DNA of 64,000 bases from the NCBI RefSeq assembly GCF_029674545.1, contig NZ_CP121354.1, positions 4,659,001-4,723,000 of the forward strand, read 5' to 3'. Made by a program: the position numbers and the translations under genes. Positions 15,517 through 24,644 of this stretch are shown here, in pieces. The notes below the pieces were generated by a model. The model was not told the DNA's origin, ran no database searches, and was given only the letters and a program-made list of their open reading frames with translations. Position 1 is the stretch's first letter. Each line of letters begins with the position of its first letter. The stretch comes from Mesorhizobium sp. WSM4904. Lineage in GTDB: Bacteria; Pseudomonadota; Alphaproteobacteria; Rhizobiales; Rhizobiaceae.

Positions 15517-16698
15517 TTGAGCGGGTCGGGCGGGTTCACCAAGGTGGAGTACGAGCGGCGCCTGGCCGACGTGAAGCGGCGCATGGACGAGGCCGGCTTC
15601 GATCTCATCATCTGCCAGGATCCCGCCAACATGTGCTGGCTGACCGGCTATGACGGCTGGTCCTTCTACGTGCCGCAATGCGTGCTGGTCCATCTGGAGG
15701 AAGACCGCCCGATCTGGTTCGGCAGGGCGCAGGACGCCAAGAGCGCCCGCATGACCACCGGCCTGCCCGAACGAAACATCGTGCCGTTCTCGGAGCGGCT
15801 GGTGCAGCATCCCGCCGAGCATCCCTATGACGAGCTTGCCGGGCTGATCAGGGCGCGCGGCTGGGACCGGGCGCGGATCGGCGTCGAGATGGATGCGCAC
15901 TACTACACGGCGCGCTGCCATGCCCATCTCGTCGGCGGCCTGCCGGAGGCGCGCTTCGCCAACAATCGCGACCTCGTCAACTGGGCGCGACTGGTAAAAT
16001 CGGATGCCGAACTGGCGCTAATCCGCGAGGCGGGCGCGATCTGCAGCAATGCCATGAACCGCGCCATCGAAAAGATGCGCCCCGGCGTGCCGCAGAACCA
16101 TGTTATCGCCGAGATCTATCACGCGCAGATCATGGGCGTGGCCGGCGCCGGCGGCGACTATGCCGCCATCTGTCCGCTGATGCCGGTCGGCGAAGGCACC
16201 AGCACGCCGCATCTGACCTGGTCGGACGCGCCGCTCCCCGACAGCGGGCTTGCCATCGTCGAGATCGCCGGCGCCAGGCGGCGCTACCATGCGGCGCTGA
16301 CCCGGACGGTGCATTTCGGCAAGCCGCCGGCCGCGCTCTCCGATATGGCCAAGGTGATCGTCGAGGGCGTCGACGCCGGCCTCGCAATGGCGCGGCCCGG
16401 CAACACCGCGGAACAGGTCGAAGCCGCCTGGCAGGCGGTGCTGCGCCGGAACGGGCTCAAGAAGGAAAGCCGGGTCGGCTATCCGGTCGGCCTCGCCTAC
16501 CCACCGGACTGGGGCGAGCGCACCGTGAGCCTGAGGCCCGGCGACAAGACTGAGCTTCAGCCCGGCATGTGCTTCCACTTCATGGCCGGGGTCTGGCTCG
16601 ACGATTTCGGCGTCGCCATTTCGGAGTCCTTCGTCGTCGCCGAAGCCGGCGGCGAGCGGCTCTGCGACGTGACGCGCGATCTCATCGTCATCGACTGA
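15517..16698 (+). CDS. M24-fold ectoine-hydrolase-like protein (DoeA/EutD-like)
   Basis: 393 aa if TTG 15517 is the start: GGGAGGAAAG ends 6 bp upstream, whereas the upstream GTG 15484 has no ribosome binding site. The sequence follows DoeA/EutD closely: NMCWLTGYDGWSFYV near residue 40, then GYPVGLAYPPDWGERTVSLR and CFHFMAGVWLDDFG. DoeA-type enzymes open the ectoine ring hydrolytically and, unlike aminopeptidases, lack the full Asp/Asp/His/Glu/Glu metal set; here the usual Asp pair is replaced (AIVEIAGARRRYHAAL). It is the first gene of an operon with a second M24 gene and soxBDAG, opposite the ehu transporter. The enzymology on a specific substrate is not proven. Confidence 0.8.
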   Translation: MSGSGGFTKVEYERRLADVKRRMDEAGFDLIICQDPANMCWLTGYDGWSFYVPQCVLVHLEEDRPIWFGRAQDAKSARMTTGLPERNIVPFSERLVQHPAEHPYDELAGLIRARGWDRARIGVEMDAHYYTARCHAHLVGGLPEARFANNRDLVNWARLVKSDAELALIREAGAICSNAMNRAIEKMRPGVPQNHVIAEIYHAQIMGVAGAGGDYAAICPLMPVGEGTSTPHLTWSDAPLPDSGLAIVEIAGARRRYHAALTRTVHFGKPPAALSDMAKVIVEGVDAGLAMARPGNTAEQVEAAWQAVLRRNGLKKESRVGYPVGLAYPPDWGERTVSLRPGDKTELQPGMCFHFMAGVWLDDFGVAISESFVVAEAGGERLCDVTRDLIVID

Positions 16699-16736
16699 CC
16701 GCTGAAGCTCCACAACAGGCAATTCGAGGATACACA

Positions 16737-17885
16737 ATGGACCGCAATCCCTTTTCGGAAGCCGAGATCGCCGGCCGCCTGTTGAAGGTGCGCAAGGCGC
16801 TGGCCGAGCGCGGGCTCGATGCCGCCGTCTTCGCCTCGCCGGAAAACATCTTCTATCTCACCGGCCTCGACCATTGGGGCTATTTCGCGCCGCATCTTCT
16901 CATCGTCCCGCTCGACCGGCAGCCGGTCCTAGTCACCCGGTCGATGGAGAAGGTGACGATCGAGAACCAGGTGAAGGCGGCGGAGTTCCGCGGCCATTCC
17001 GACAGCGAGACGGCCGCGGATCTCGCCGCGCGCGTCCTTTCCGAACTCGGCCTGACGGGCAAGCGCATCGGGCTCGAACACTGGACCTCGGGCCTCAGCC
17101 ATGGCCTCGCCCTCAAGCTCGAGGCGCAGGCCGACGCCAAGTGGAGCGACGTCTCCGGGCTGGTCGACAGGATGCGGCGGGTGAAGAGCGCCGAGGAACA
17201 GGCGCTGATGCGCCGCGCCGCCAAGGTCACCGATGCGGCGGCGCAAGCTGCGATCGCGGCGATCAGCGACGGCGCCGCCGAGCAGGAGGTCGCCGCCCAA
17301 TGCGTGGCGGCGATGGCGCGCGCCGGCGGCCATGCGCCCGGCTTCGGCCCATTCATCCGCCCCGCCGCCCGGCTCGGCGAGGAACACACGACTTGGGGCG
17401 ACGGCGTCTATCGCCGCGGCGAGCCGGTCTTCGTCGAACTGTCCGGCTGCGTCTCGCGCTATCACGCGCCGCTCGGCCGGCTGATCCGGATCGGCACCAT
17501 CAAGGACGAGGACGCCGCCATGGCCGAGGTGACGGCCAAGGCGTTCAACGCCGTCGTCAAGGCGCTCAGGCCCGGCGCCAGGGCGCGCGAGGTCTACGCC
17601 GCCTGGCAAAGCGTCGCCGACGAGGCAGGCCTGTCGCACTATCGCCGGCATCATTGCGGCTATCTCGTCGGCATCGGCCAGCCGCCGTCCTGGACCGGCG
17701 GCAATTCGGTGACGGGCTTGCGGCACGATTCCGATCTCGAGATCGAGACCGGCATGAGCTTCCACATCCTGTCCTGGCTGATGGGCACCGGCCGCGGCGA
17801 CGACTTCATCTCCAACACCGTGCTTCTGACCGAGACTGGCGCCGAGGTGCTGACGCGCACGCCGACCGGCCCGATCGTCCGCTAG
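16737..17885 (+). CDS. Second M24-fold, DoeA/creatinase-like protein
   Basis: 382 aa, 38 bp after the first M24 gene. It shares the two-domain creatinase/aminopeptidase-P layout: an N-terminal domain (ENIFYLTGLDHWGYFAPHL) and a C-terminal pita-bread domain (FVELSGCVSRYHAPLGRL, HHCGYLVGIGQPPSW, MSFHILSWLMGTGRGDD). The canonical metal-ligand Asp residues are again missing and the H-x-W and RYHAPL patterns resemble ectoine hydrolase. It differs from its neighbour enough to be a diverged paralogue, so the two may form a heterodimer or act on successive substrates; both are inference. soxB follows after 3 bp. Confidence 0.78.
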   Translation: MDRNPFSEAEIAGRLLKVRKALAERGLDAAVFASPENIFYLTGLDHWGYFAPHLLIVPLDRQPVLVTRSMEKVTIENQVKAAEFRGHSDSETAADLAARVLSELGLTGKRIGLEHWTSGLSHGLALKLEAQADAKWSDVSGLVDRMRRVKSAEEQALMRRAAKVTDAAAQAAIAAISDGAAEQEVAAQCVAAMARAGGHAPGFGPFIRPAARLGEEHTTWGDGVYRRGEPVFVELSGCVSRYHAPLGRLIRIGTIKDEDAAMAEVTAKAFNAVVKALRPGARAREVYAAWQSVADEAGLSHYRRHHCGYLVGIGQPPSWTGGNSVTGLRHDSDLEIETGMSFHILSWLMGTGRGDDFISNTVLLTETGAEVLTRTPTGPIVR

Positions 17886-17888
17886 ACC

Positions 17889-19148
17889 ATGACCATGCGC
17901 TACTCGGCGTTTTCGATTTTCCGCAACGGCCTGTCCGGCCAGAAGAACTGGCAGCGCGCCTGGCGCGCCGCCGAGCCGAAACCAACCTATGACGTGATCA
18001 TCGTCGGCGGCGGCGGGCACGGGCTTTCCACCGCATTCTACCTGGCCGAGAACCACGGCATCCGCAATGTCGCGGTGCTGGAGAAAGGCTATATCGGCGG
18101 CGGCAATGTCGGCCGCAACACCACCGTCATCCGCTCCAACTACCTGCTCGACGGCAACACCCAGTTCTACGAATTTTCGGTCAAGCTGTGGGAAGGCCTG
18201 TCGCAGGCGCTGAACTTCAACGTGATGTTCTCGCAGCGCGGCCAGATCGTCACCGCCCATTCGGCCGATCAGCTCGACGCTTTCAGCCATCGCGCCAACA
18301 TCATGCGGCTGAACGGCATCGACGCCGACATCCTCGACCGCGACGAGGTGCGGCGGCTCGTGCCCTATCTCGATTTTTCCGACACGGCACGGTTTCCGAT
18401 CCACGGCGCGATCCTGCAGGGCCGCGCCGGCACCGCCCGCCACGACGCCGTCGCCTGGGGCTATGCGCGCGCCGCCGACGGCCATGGCGTCGACATCATC
18501 CAGAACTGCGAGGTGACCGGCTTTGTCCGCGACGGCGACAGGATCGTCGGCGTGGAGACGAGCAAGGGCCGCATCGGCGCCGGCAAGGTCGGCCTCGCGG
18601 TCGCCGGCCACACCTCGGTGCTCGGCCGCAAGGCCGGGCTGGAACTGCCGATCGAAAGCCACGTGCTGCAGGCCTTCGTCACCGAGCCGCTGAAGCCGCT
18701 GGTCGACCATGTCGTGGCCTATGGCGCCGATCATTTCTATGTCAGCCAATCCGACAAGGGCGGGCTGGTCTTCGGCGGCAATCTCGACGGCTACAATTCC
18801 TATGCCCAGCGCGGCAATCTCGGCGTCGTGCGCGAGGTGTCGGAAGCGGCAATCGCGCTGATGCCCTGCATCTCGCGCGTCCGGCTGCTGCGCCATTGGG
18901 GCGGCGTCATGGACATGACGCCCGACGCAAGCCCGATCATCTGCCCGACGCCGATCGACGGGCTCTATCTCAACGGCGGTTGGTGCTATGGCGGCTTCAA
19001 GGCGACGCCCGCCTCGGGCTGGTGCTTCGCGCACACCCTGGCGACCGGCACGCCGCATCCCTTGATCGCCGCCTATCGCCTTGACCGTTTCCGCACCGGC
19101 CGCACGCTCGACGAGGCCGGCGTCGGCCCTTCGGCCTGGCTGCAATAG
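17889..19148 (+). CDS. soxB: Sarcosine oxidase beta subunit (heterotetrameric) SoxB
   Basis: 419 aa, the FAD/FMN subunit of heterotetrameric sarcosine oxidase, which demethylates sarcosine or a related N-methyl amino acid to the free amine plus formaldehyde equivalents and H2O2. It starts MTMRYSAFSIFRNGLSG, has the dinucleotide-binding motif VGGGGHGLSTAFYLAENHG near residue 40, NVGRNTTVIRSNYLLDGN and the C-terminal GGWCYGGFKATPASGW. Cytoplasmic. It is followed by soxD (13 bp), soxA and soxG in the canonical order. The amine substrate may not be sarcosine, because the family includes enzymes for other N-methylated compounds. Confidence 0.93.
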   Translation: MTMRYSAFSIFRNGLSGQKNWQRAWRAAEPKPTYDVIIVGGGGHGLSTAFYLAENHGIRNVAVLEKGYIGGGNVGRNTTVIRSNYLLDGNTQFYEFSVKLWEGLSQALNFNVMFSQRGQIVTAHSADQLDAFSHRANIMRLNGIDADILDRDEVRRLVPYLDFSDTARFPIHGAILQGRAGTARHDAVAWGYARAADGHGVDIIQNCEVTGFVRDGDRIVGVETSKGRIGAGKVGLAVAGHTSVLGRKAGLELPIESHVLQAFVTEPLKPLVDHVVAYGADHFYVSQSDKGGLVFGGNLDGYNSYAQRGNLGVVREVSEAAIALMPCISRVRLLRHWGGVMDMTPDASPIICPTPIDGLYLNGGWCYGGFKATPASGWCFAHTLATGTPHPLIAAYRLDRFRTGRTLDEAGVGPSAWLQ

Positions 19149-19161
19149 AGAGCAAGAGAAA

Positions 19162-19440
19162 ATGCTTCGCATCGAATGCCCGTGCTGCGGCCCGCGCGAC
19201 CATGACGAGTTCCGCTATGGCGGCGACGCTTCGGTAGCGCGTCCGGCGCATGACGATCCCGATCCGGAAGCCTGGTACCGCTATGTCTATGTGCGGAACA
19301 ATCCGGCCGGACCGCACCGCGAGTTCTGGCAGCACGTGTCCGGCTGCCGGCAGTGGCTGATCGTCGAGCGCGACACCAGAAATCACACCATCGCATCGGT
19401 CGGCTTTGCCCGGAAAATGACCAGGAAAGTGCCCGCATGA
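19162..19440 (+). CDS. soxD: Sarcosine oxidase delta subunit SoxD
   Basis: 92 aa, starting at ATG 19162. The N-terminal ECPCCGPRDHDEF holds the Cys and His zinc ligands of the delta subunit, and later HREFWQHVSGCRQWLIVERD is the family signature. It has a structural role in the tetramer. Its stop overlaps the soxA start in ATGA. An upstream in-frame extension exists but lies within soxB and lacks a ribosome binding site. Confidence 0.93.
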   Translation: MLRIECPCCGPRDHDEFRYGGDASVARPAHDDPDPEAWYRYVYVRNNPAGPHREFWQHVSGCRQWLIVERDTRNHTIASVGFARKMTRKVPA

Positions 19441-22379
19441 ACAGAAATCGCCTCGCCACCGGCGGCCGCATCGACCGCGCGCGGCCGCTGGGCTTCGTCT
19501 TCGATGGCCGCGAACTCACCGGGTATCATGGCGACACATTCGCTTCCGCGCTACTCGCCAACGGCGTCGCGCTCACCGGCCGCAGCTTCAAATATCACCG
19601 GCCGCGCGGCATATTTTCGGCCGGCCCGGAAGAGCCGAACGCGCTGGTCACGCTCGGAACCGGCGGGCGGCGCGAGCCGAACCTGCCGGCGACGACGCTC
19701 GAACTGGCGGACGGCATGACCGCCGAAAGCCAGAATCGCTGGCCCTCGCTCGCCTTCGACATGCAGAGCATCAACGGGCTGTTTTCGCCCTTCCTTTCGG
19801 CCGGCTTCTACTACAAGACATTCATGGGGCCGACGCGGCGCGCCTGGATGTTCTATGAGCATTTCATCCGCAAGGCGGCGGGCCTGGGTCGCGCCGGCAC
19901 CGAGCCGGATCCCGGCCGCTACGAGGCGCGGCATGCATTCGCCGACGTCGCCGTCGTCGGCGGCGGCCCCGCCGGCCTGTCGGCGGCGCGCGCCGCCGCG
20001 GCCGCCGGCGCAAGCGTCGCTCTCATCGAGCAGGACTTTTTGCTCGGCGGCCAGCTTTTGTCCGAACGCCCGGACGGAGAGGCCGCCGCCTGGCTGAGCG
20101 CGGTCGAGGCCGAACTGGCGGGCTTCGGCAATGTCGCCCTGATGCGCAGGACGATGGCGTTCGGGACCTTCGACGGCAACACGCTGGGGCTGATCGAGCG
20201 ATGCGACGATCCGGCGGCGGAAAGCGCCGCGCGCCAGGTCTTCACCATGCTTCGCGCCCGTTCCATCGTCTTTGCCACCGGCGCCATCGAACGGCCGCTG
20301 GTCTTTTCCAACAACGACCGGCCGGGCGTCATGCTGGCGTCCGCCGCCCGGACGTATCTCAACCGTTTCGCAGTCCTGCCGGGCAAGAAGGTCCTCATCG
20401 CCACCACGAATGACGGCGCCTACCGCGCCGCCTTCGACCTCGCCGCCGCCGGCGCCGAGGTGATGGTCGCGGATCAGCGCGGCGCCCCGCCCGTTAGCCT
20501 GGCTGCGGATGCGAGCCGCCTGAACGTAGCGATCCGACCCGGCACCTTGATCACCGACCTGCGCGGCGGCCATGCGGTGAAAGCCGCGCGGCTGGCTGGG
20601 CCGGACGGCAAGCTGGAAGTTGCTTGCGATCTCGTCTGCCTGTCCGGCGGCTGGTCGCCGAGCGTGCATCTTAGCTCGCATCTCGGCGTCAAGCCGGTCT
20701 ATCGCGGCGAGATCGACGGCTTCGTTCCGGGCGGCTTTCCGGCAGGCCAGTTCGGCGCCGGCGCGATGATGGGACGCTTCTCGACTGTCACCGCCATCGA
20801 GGACGGCCACCGCGCCGGCGCGGAAGCCGCATCGTCTTGCGGAAAATCAAAAGCCGTGCCGGCGCCGCTCAAGCTCGACCTCGGCGAGGCGGCATCCGGT
20901 CCGTTCCGCGCGATCCCGTCCGTCGGACGCGGCAAGGCCTTCGTCGACTTCCAGATGGACGTGACCACCAAGGACATCGAGCTCGCCCATCGCGAGGGTT
21001 ATGAATCGGTCGAGCACCTGAAGCGCTACACCACGCTCGGCATGGGCACCGACCAGGGCAAGACCAGCAATTTCGCAGCGCTGTCGGCCATGGCGGCGCT
21101 GCGCCAGGCGACGATCCAACAAACCGGGACCACGACCTTTCGCCCGCCCTACGCGCCCGTCGCGATCGGCGCGCTCGCCGGCCGCGCCGTCGGCCACCAT
21201 TTCAAGCCGATCCGCCGCACGCCGATGCATGACCGGCATTTGGCCGACGGCGCCGAAATGCTCGAGGTCGGGCTCTGGATGCGGCCCTATTTCTACCGCG
21301 GCGCCGGGCGCGACGTGAACGAAGCCTATGTCGCCGAGATGCGCATGGTGCGCGAAGCCGCCGGGCTGATGGATATCTCCACCCTCGGCAAGATCGACGT
21401 GCAAGGGCCGGACGCCGCCGCCTTCCTCGACCGTGTCTATGCCAACGGCTTCGCCAAGCTGCCGGTCGGCCGCGCCCGCTACGGCGTCATGCTGCGCGAC
21501 GACGGCATCGTCTTCGACGACGGCACGACCACGCGGCTCTCGGAAACCCGGTTCTTCATGACCACCTCGACCGCCAAGGCGGCCGATGTGCAGTCGCGGC
21601 TGGAATTCCTGCTCGACACCGCATGGCCGGAGCTGCGTGTCGCCGTCACCTCGGTCAGCGACGAATGGGCGGCGGTGTCGGTCGCCGGCCCGAGGAGCCG
21701 CGATGTCCTTGCCGCGGCCTTCCCGGGGCTCGACGTCTCGAACGAGGCGCTGCCTCATATGGGCTTCATCGAGGCCGAGTTCGACGGATGCGCGCTGCGC
21801 ATCATCCGCCTCAGCTATTCAGGCGAGCGCGCCTACGAGATCTATGTCGGCGCCAGCCGCGGCGAGCGGCTCTGGAGCCACCTGCTGGAAGTGGGCGCGC
21901 CGTTTGGGCTGAAACCCTACGGGGTCGAGGCGCTCGGCGCGCTGCGCGTCGAGAAGGGCCACGTCGCCGGGCCGGAGATCGATGGCCGCACCACGCTCGA
22001 CGATCTCGGCCTTGGCCGCATGGTCGGCAAGCGCACCGGCTTCGTCGGCGAAGTCCTGCGACATCGCCCGGCATTTCTTTCGCCCGACCGCCAGCGACTG
22101 GTTGGATTGGAATGCATCGAGGAGGGCAAGCGACTGCGCGGCGGGGCGATATTGTTCATGCCGAATGATGCAGTGGCCGGTCATGGACGCGGCCGGATCA
22201 CCTCCGTCACTTTCAGCCCCGAGCTCGGCCGCTATGTCGGACTGGCACTGCTCGCCGGCGATGTCGCGGCAGAGGGCAGCGAGGTCGTCGCCGCCTATCC
22301 GATGCGGGCCGAGATTGTTCGCGCCCGCATCGTGTCGCCCGTGTTCCTCGATCCCAAGGGAGAGCGACTGCATGGCTGA
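19437..22379 (+). CDS. soxA: Sarcosine oxidase alpha subunit SoxA
   Basis: 980 aa from ATG 19437. Domains in order: a 2Fe-2S-like N-terminal domain (TFASALLANGVALTGRSFKY), a Rossmann NAD-binding domain (VAVVGGGPAGLSAARAAAAA near residue 170), a second pyridine-nucleotide segment, and a C-terminal GcvT-like aminomethyltransferase domain (from about residue 600) that captures formaldehyde on tetrahydrofolate. Length is as expected for the family. It is coupled to soxD by ATGA and overlaps soxG by 8 bp. The presence of alpha and gamma folate-binding subunits indicates that the one-carbon unit is passed to folate rather than released. Confidence 0.93.
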   Translation: MNRNRLATGGRIDRARPLGFVFDGRELTGYHGDTFASALLANGVALTGRSFKYHRPRGIFSAGPEEPNALVTLGTGGRREPNLPATTLELADGMTAESQNRWPSLAFDMQSINGLFSPFLSAGFYYKTFMGPTRRAWMFYEHFIRKAAGLGRAGTEPDPGRYEARHAFADVAVVGGGPAGLSAARAAAAAGASVALIEQDFLLGGQLLSERPDGEAAAWLSAVEAELAGFGNVALMRRTMAFGTFDGNTLGLIERCDDPAAESAARQVFTMLRARSIVFATGAIERPLVFSNNDRPGVMLASAARTYLNRFAVLPGKKVLIATTNDGAYRAAFDLAAAGAEVMVADQRGAPPVSLAADASRLNVAIRPGTLITDLRGGHAVKAARLAGPDGKLEVACDLVCLSGGWSPSVHLSSHLGVKPVYRGEIDGFVPGGFPAGQFGAGAMMGRFSTVTAIEDGHRAGAEAASSCGKSKAVPAPLKLDLGEAASGPFRAIPSVGRGKAFVDFQMDVTTKDIELAHREGYESVEHLKRYTTLGMGTDQGKTSNFAALSAMAALRQATIQQTGTTTFRPPYAPVAIGALAGRAVGHHFKPIRRTPMHDRHLADGAEMLEVGLWMRPYFYRGAGRDVNEAYVAEMRMVREAAGLMDISTLGKIDVQGPDAAAFLDRVYANGFAKLPVGRARYGVMLRDDGIVFDDGTTTRLSETRFFMTTSTAKAADVQSRLEFLLDTAWPELRVAVTSVSDEWAAVSVAGPRSRDVLAAAFPGLDVSNEALPHMGFIEAEFDGCALRIIRLSYSGERAYEIYVGASRGERLWSHLLEVGAPFGLKPYGVEALGALRVEKGHVAGPEIDGRTTLDDLGLGRMVGKRTGFVGEVLRHRPAFLSPDRQRLVGLECIEEGKRLRGGAILFMPNDAVAGHGRGRITSVTFSPELGRYVGLALLAGDVAAEGSEVVAAYPMRAEIVRARIVSPVFLDPKGERLHG

Positions 22380-22902
22380 GGCTCTGTCGTTGAACAGTTT
22401 CAACTCGTTGAAGGATTTCAAGCTTTCGGCAGCCGATTGCCCGATCGTCCAGATCGAAGGCTGGGACGGGACGCTGGCACGATTCGAAGCAAGCGTCTCG
22501 AAAGCATTGGGGGTGCCCCTGCCCGCAGCGGTCGGCGAGACGGTCCGCCATGCCGATGTCCTGATCGTCCGCGTTGCTCCGCGCCGTTTCTGGCTGATTT
22601 TTGAAACCGGCATAAAGCCGACGCCCCCGACCATCGATCCCGAACTGGGCTGTTCGGTTTTGCTCGACGAAGGTCGGGTGCGCCTCAGGATGGATGGAGC
22701 GCGTCTCCAAGAAATTCTCTCGAAATGTGTCGCCGTCAACTGGTCGTCGCCGGCGGCCGCTCCCGGCCACGCCTGGCACGCGGCCTTTCACCACATACCG
22801 GTGCTTCTGTTGCGCACAGCCGAAACCGCCTGCGACCTTATCGTGCCGCGAAGTTTCATGCGCAGTCTGACGGACTGGATCGCCGACAGCGCGGCAGGGT
22901 GA
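22372..22902 (+). CDS. soxG: Sarcosine oxidase gamma subunit SoxG
   Basis: 176 aa, starting at ATG 22372 inside the last codons of soxA. Sequence such as VRVAPRRFWLIFE and the C-terminal LIVPRSFMRSLTDWI matches the SoxG family, a small GcvT-like subunit. It completes the B-D-A-G set. The formyltetrahydrofolate deformylase or serine/glycine genes that often follow are absent; a 564-bp gap comes next. Confidence 0.88.
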   Translation: MAEALSLNSFNSLKDFKLSAADCPIVQIEGWDGTLARFEASVSKALGVPLPAAVGETVRHADVLIVRVAPRRFWLIFETGIKPTPPTIDPELGCSVLLDEGRVRLRMDGARLQEILSKCVAVNWSSPAAAPGHAWHAAFHHIPVLLLRTAETACDLIVPRSFMRSLTDWIADSAAG

Positions 22903-23466
22903 GTTGCCGAGCACCTCTCCGGCCAAGACTTTCGAATTGTGTCGTGAAAGGTTGCAGCCCCTCTTCCGGTGACGGCGAAAGCCGCATCCGCCGGTTTTGT
23001 ACGGCTTTCAGTCGTCGGATTAACGAATCGTAGACCGCGCTGTCCTATTCTGGGACAGCGCGGATCCACTACCCATCGGCCGCGCAGGCGGCTCCGACCT
23101 TCAGGCAACCCTACCCCTAGTCGGAGCCGCCACCTTCTACATACCAGCAATGGTTGAATCAACCCTTACCAAGCATCCTTACTGGTGCATTTTGCCGATC
23201 GTTAGATTTTGAAATATCGGCGACACTATTCGTGGCACCGGAGACATCGTCATCGATCTCGGTTGCACGCATTCTGCTATGATTTGCTTTCACCGTGTCC
23301 AATAGCATCCGCGAACCTTCCTAAAATGCCTCGCTAAACATATTAGCGATCAACAATATATTAACGGCTATGGCGCAACCTTCCCGCGCCGGGGATGAGA
23401 ACCGCCCCCTGATCGACGATCCGGCACCGATGTGCCGAGACGTTCGACCGATGCGGAGCAAAACGC
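22903..23466. other. Intergenic stretch after the sox operon
   Basis: 564 bp. A hairpin-like pair, CGCGCTGTCC / GGGACAGCGCG around 23036-23062, closely follows soxG and could end its transcript. The second half (23160-23360) is AT-rich and may hold the promoter of the small plus-strand gene. No further gene seen. Confidence 0.4.
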
Positions 23467-23700
23467 ATGAGTGTCGAAACTGCGCTGGCGCAACTGTTGC
23501 GCATGCTTCACCGTCGAGCCTTGAATTTGGCAACCTTGCCGGACGACGAAAGAGACCCGCACTACGACCGCATCCGCCGCTCATGCTGCGGAGCAGCCGA
23601 ACATATCGGCCAGAGCCCCGACAATGCAGCCATCACAGCCAACAGCATGGTCGAGTTTACACGCGCCATGGTCGGGATCATCGAGGCAAGGCACGAGTAG
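23467..23700 (+). CDS. Small helical hypothetical protein (77 aa)
   Basis: ATG 23467 with a weak upstream purine stretch (GCGGAGCAAAACGC). The 77-aa product is predicted helical (SVETALAQLLRMLHRRALNLA, then NSMVEFTRAMVGIIEARHE) and contains adjacent Cys (RRSCCGAAEH). It is soluble and cytoplasmic. I do not recognise a family. It stands alone in an AT-richer pocket between the sox operon and the next hypothetical gene. Confidence 0.45.
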   Translation: MSVETALAQLLRMLHRRALNLATLPDDERDPHYDRIRRSCCGAAEHIGQSPDNAAITANSMVEFTRAMVGIIEARHE

Positions 23701-23956
23701 GACGGCGGGAGAAGAAGAGGCGATCGGCCGCCGAACGACCTGTCCGCAGTGCGGCGGCCGGATCTAGCCAGGCTGCCCAACAATTTCGCCTTCCGGTAAA
23801 GGGACGACCCCTGCCCGCCGGCTGGCCTCGCCACGATCTCATCCACGACATCACTACAGCAATTTCTCCCAAGACCTGGAGCCCGCAACGCTGCGACGAT
23901 CGGGTCGGTAATGTTGCAGCGCCTTGTCGCTGCGCGCCTATCCATCGGAGAAAAGC

Positions 23957-24472
23957 ATGACGAGCACAATTTTCCCGTTTCTCGCGGCTCTCGGATCTGA
24001 AGGTCCCCCGGCAGACCGAGCGAAAGACATGGACCTCTATGGATGGTTGATCGGAAGCTGGGAGATGGACACCGTCCACCACCTCGACGACGGCACAATC
24101 CGGAAATGGAATGGAGAATGCCATTTTGGCTGGGTGCTCGAAGGTCGAGCGATTCAGGACATCTGGATCAGGCCCAAGCGCCCGGCACCCTCCACCATGT
24201 ACGGCACGACTTTGCGCATCTTCGATCCCGCGATCGGCGGCTGGCACATCATCTGGAGCGATCCCCTCAACCAGGATTACTCGCGCCAGATCGGGCGGGC
24301 CGAGGGCAAGGACATCGTCCAGATCGGCGACGACTCGCGCGGCCTGCAAACGCGATGGCGGTTCACGGAGATCACCCCCGACAGCTTCCATTGGATCGGC
24401 GAGGAAAGATCTGCCGAGAGCGATCCCTGGCGAGTGACGTATGAGCATTTCGCGCGGCGTACAAATTCCTGA
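23957..24472 (+). CDS. Hypothetical protein (171 aa), lipocalin-like/DUF1579-like
   Basis: ATG 23957 behind GGAG at 23947. The 171-aa product reads as a beta-rich, Trp-rich small soluble protein (YGWLIGSWEMDTVHHLDDG, then GWHIIWSDPLNQDYSRQIGR, then FHWIGEERSAESDPWRVTYE). This resembles the single-domain beta-barrel proteins annotated as DUF1579-type, whose function is unknown. No signal peptide is seen. It is convergent with the aldehyde dehydrogenase gene, with a shared hairpin at 24576. Confidence 0.6.
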   Translation: MTSTIFPFLAALGSEGPPADRAKDMDLYGWLIGSWEMDTVHHLDDGTIRKWNGECHFGWVLEGRAIQDIWIRPKRPAPSTMYGTTLRIFDPAIGGWHIIWSDPLNQDYSRQIGRAEGKDIVQIGDDSRGLQTRWRFTEITPDSFHWIGEERSAESDPWRVTYEHFARRTNS

Positions 24473-24575
24473 CTTGGCCGGTGGCGACATCCTTCGGGCC
24501 GGCGGCGTATTACCCGCAATTCATGGTTGCCATCGTCCTTGCTGGCCGACGGGACCGATAATGCCAAAATGACAA

Positions 24576-24595
24576 GGCGCGGCCGAGACCGCGCC
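24576..24595. terminator. Bidirectional hairpin between convergent genes
   Basis: GGCGCGG and CCGCGCC form a 7-bp GC stem with a 6-base loop. It lies between the convergent 171-aa gene and the aldehyde dehydrogenase gene and could terminate both; on the minus strand TTGTCATTTT follows. Confidence 0.6.
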
Positions 24596-24644
24596 CTTTC
24601 CGATCCATCAGCGCCGACGCCAGCCGTCAGCGAACGCCTGAAGC

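Noticed and set aside
16929..19172. 747-codon minus-strand open frame opposite the M24 and soxB genes
   Set aside because: It is the antisense of two clearly recognisable genes. Its translation is low-complexity Arg/Ala/Asp/His-rich, as expected for the complementary frame of high-GC coding DNA.
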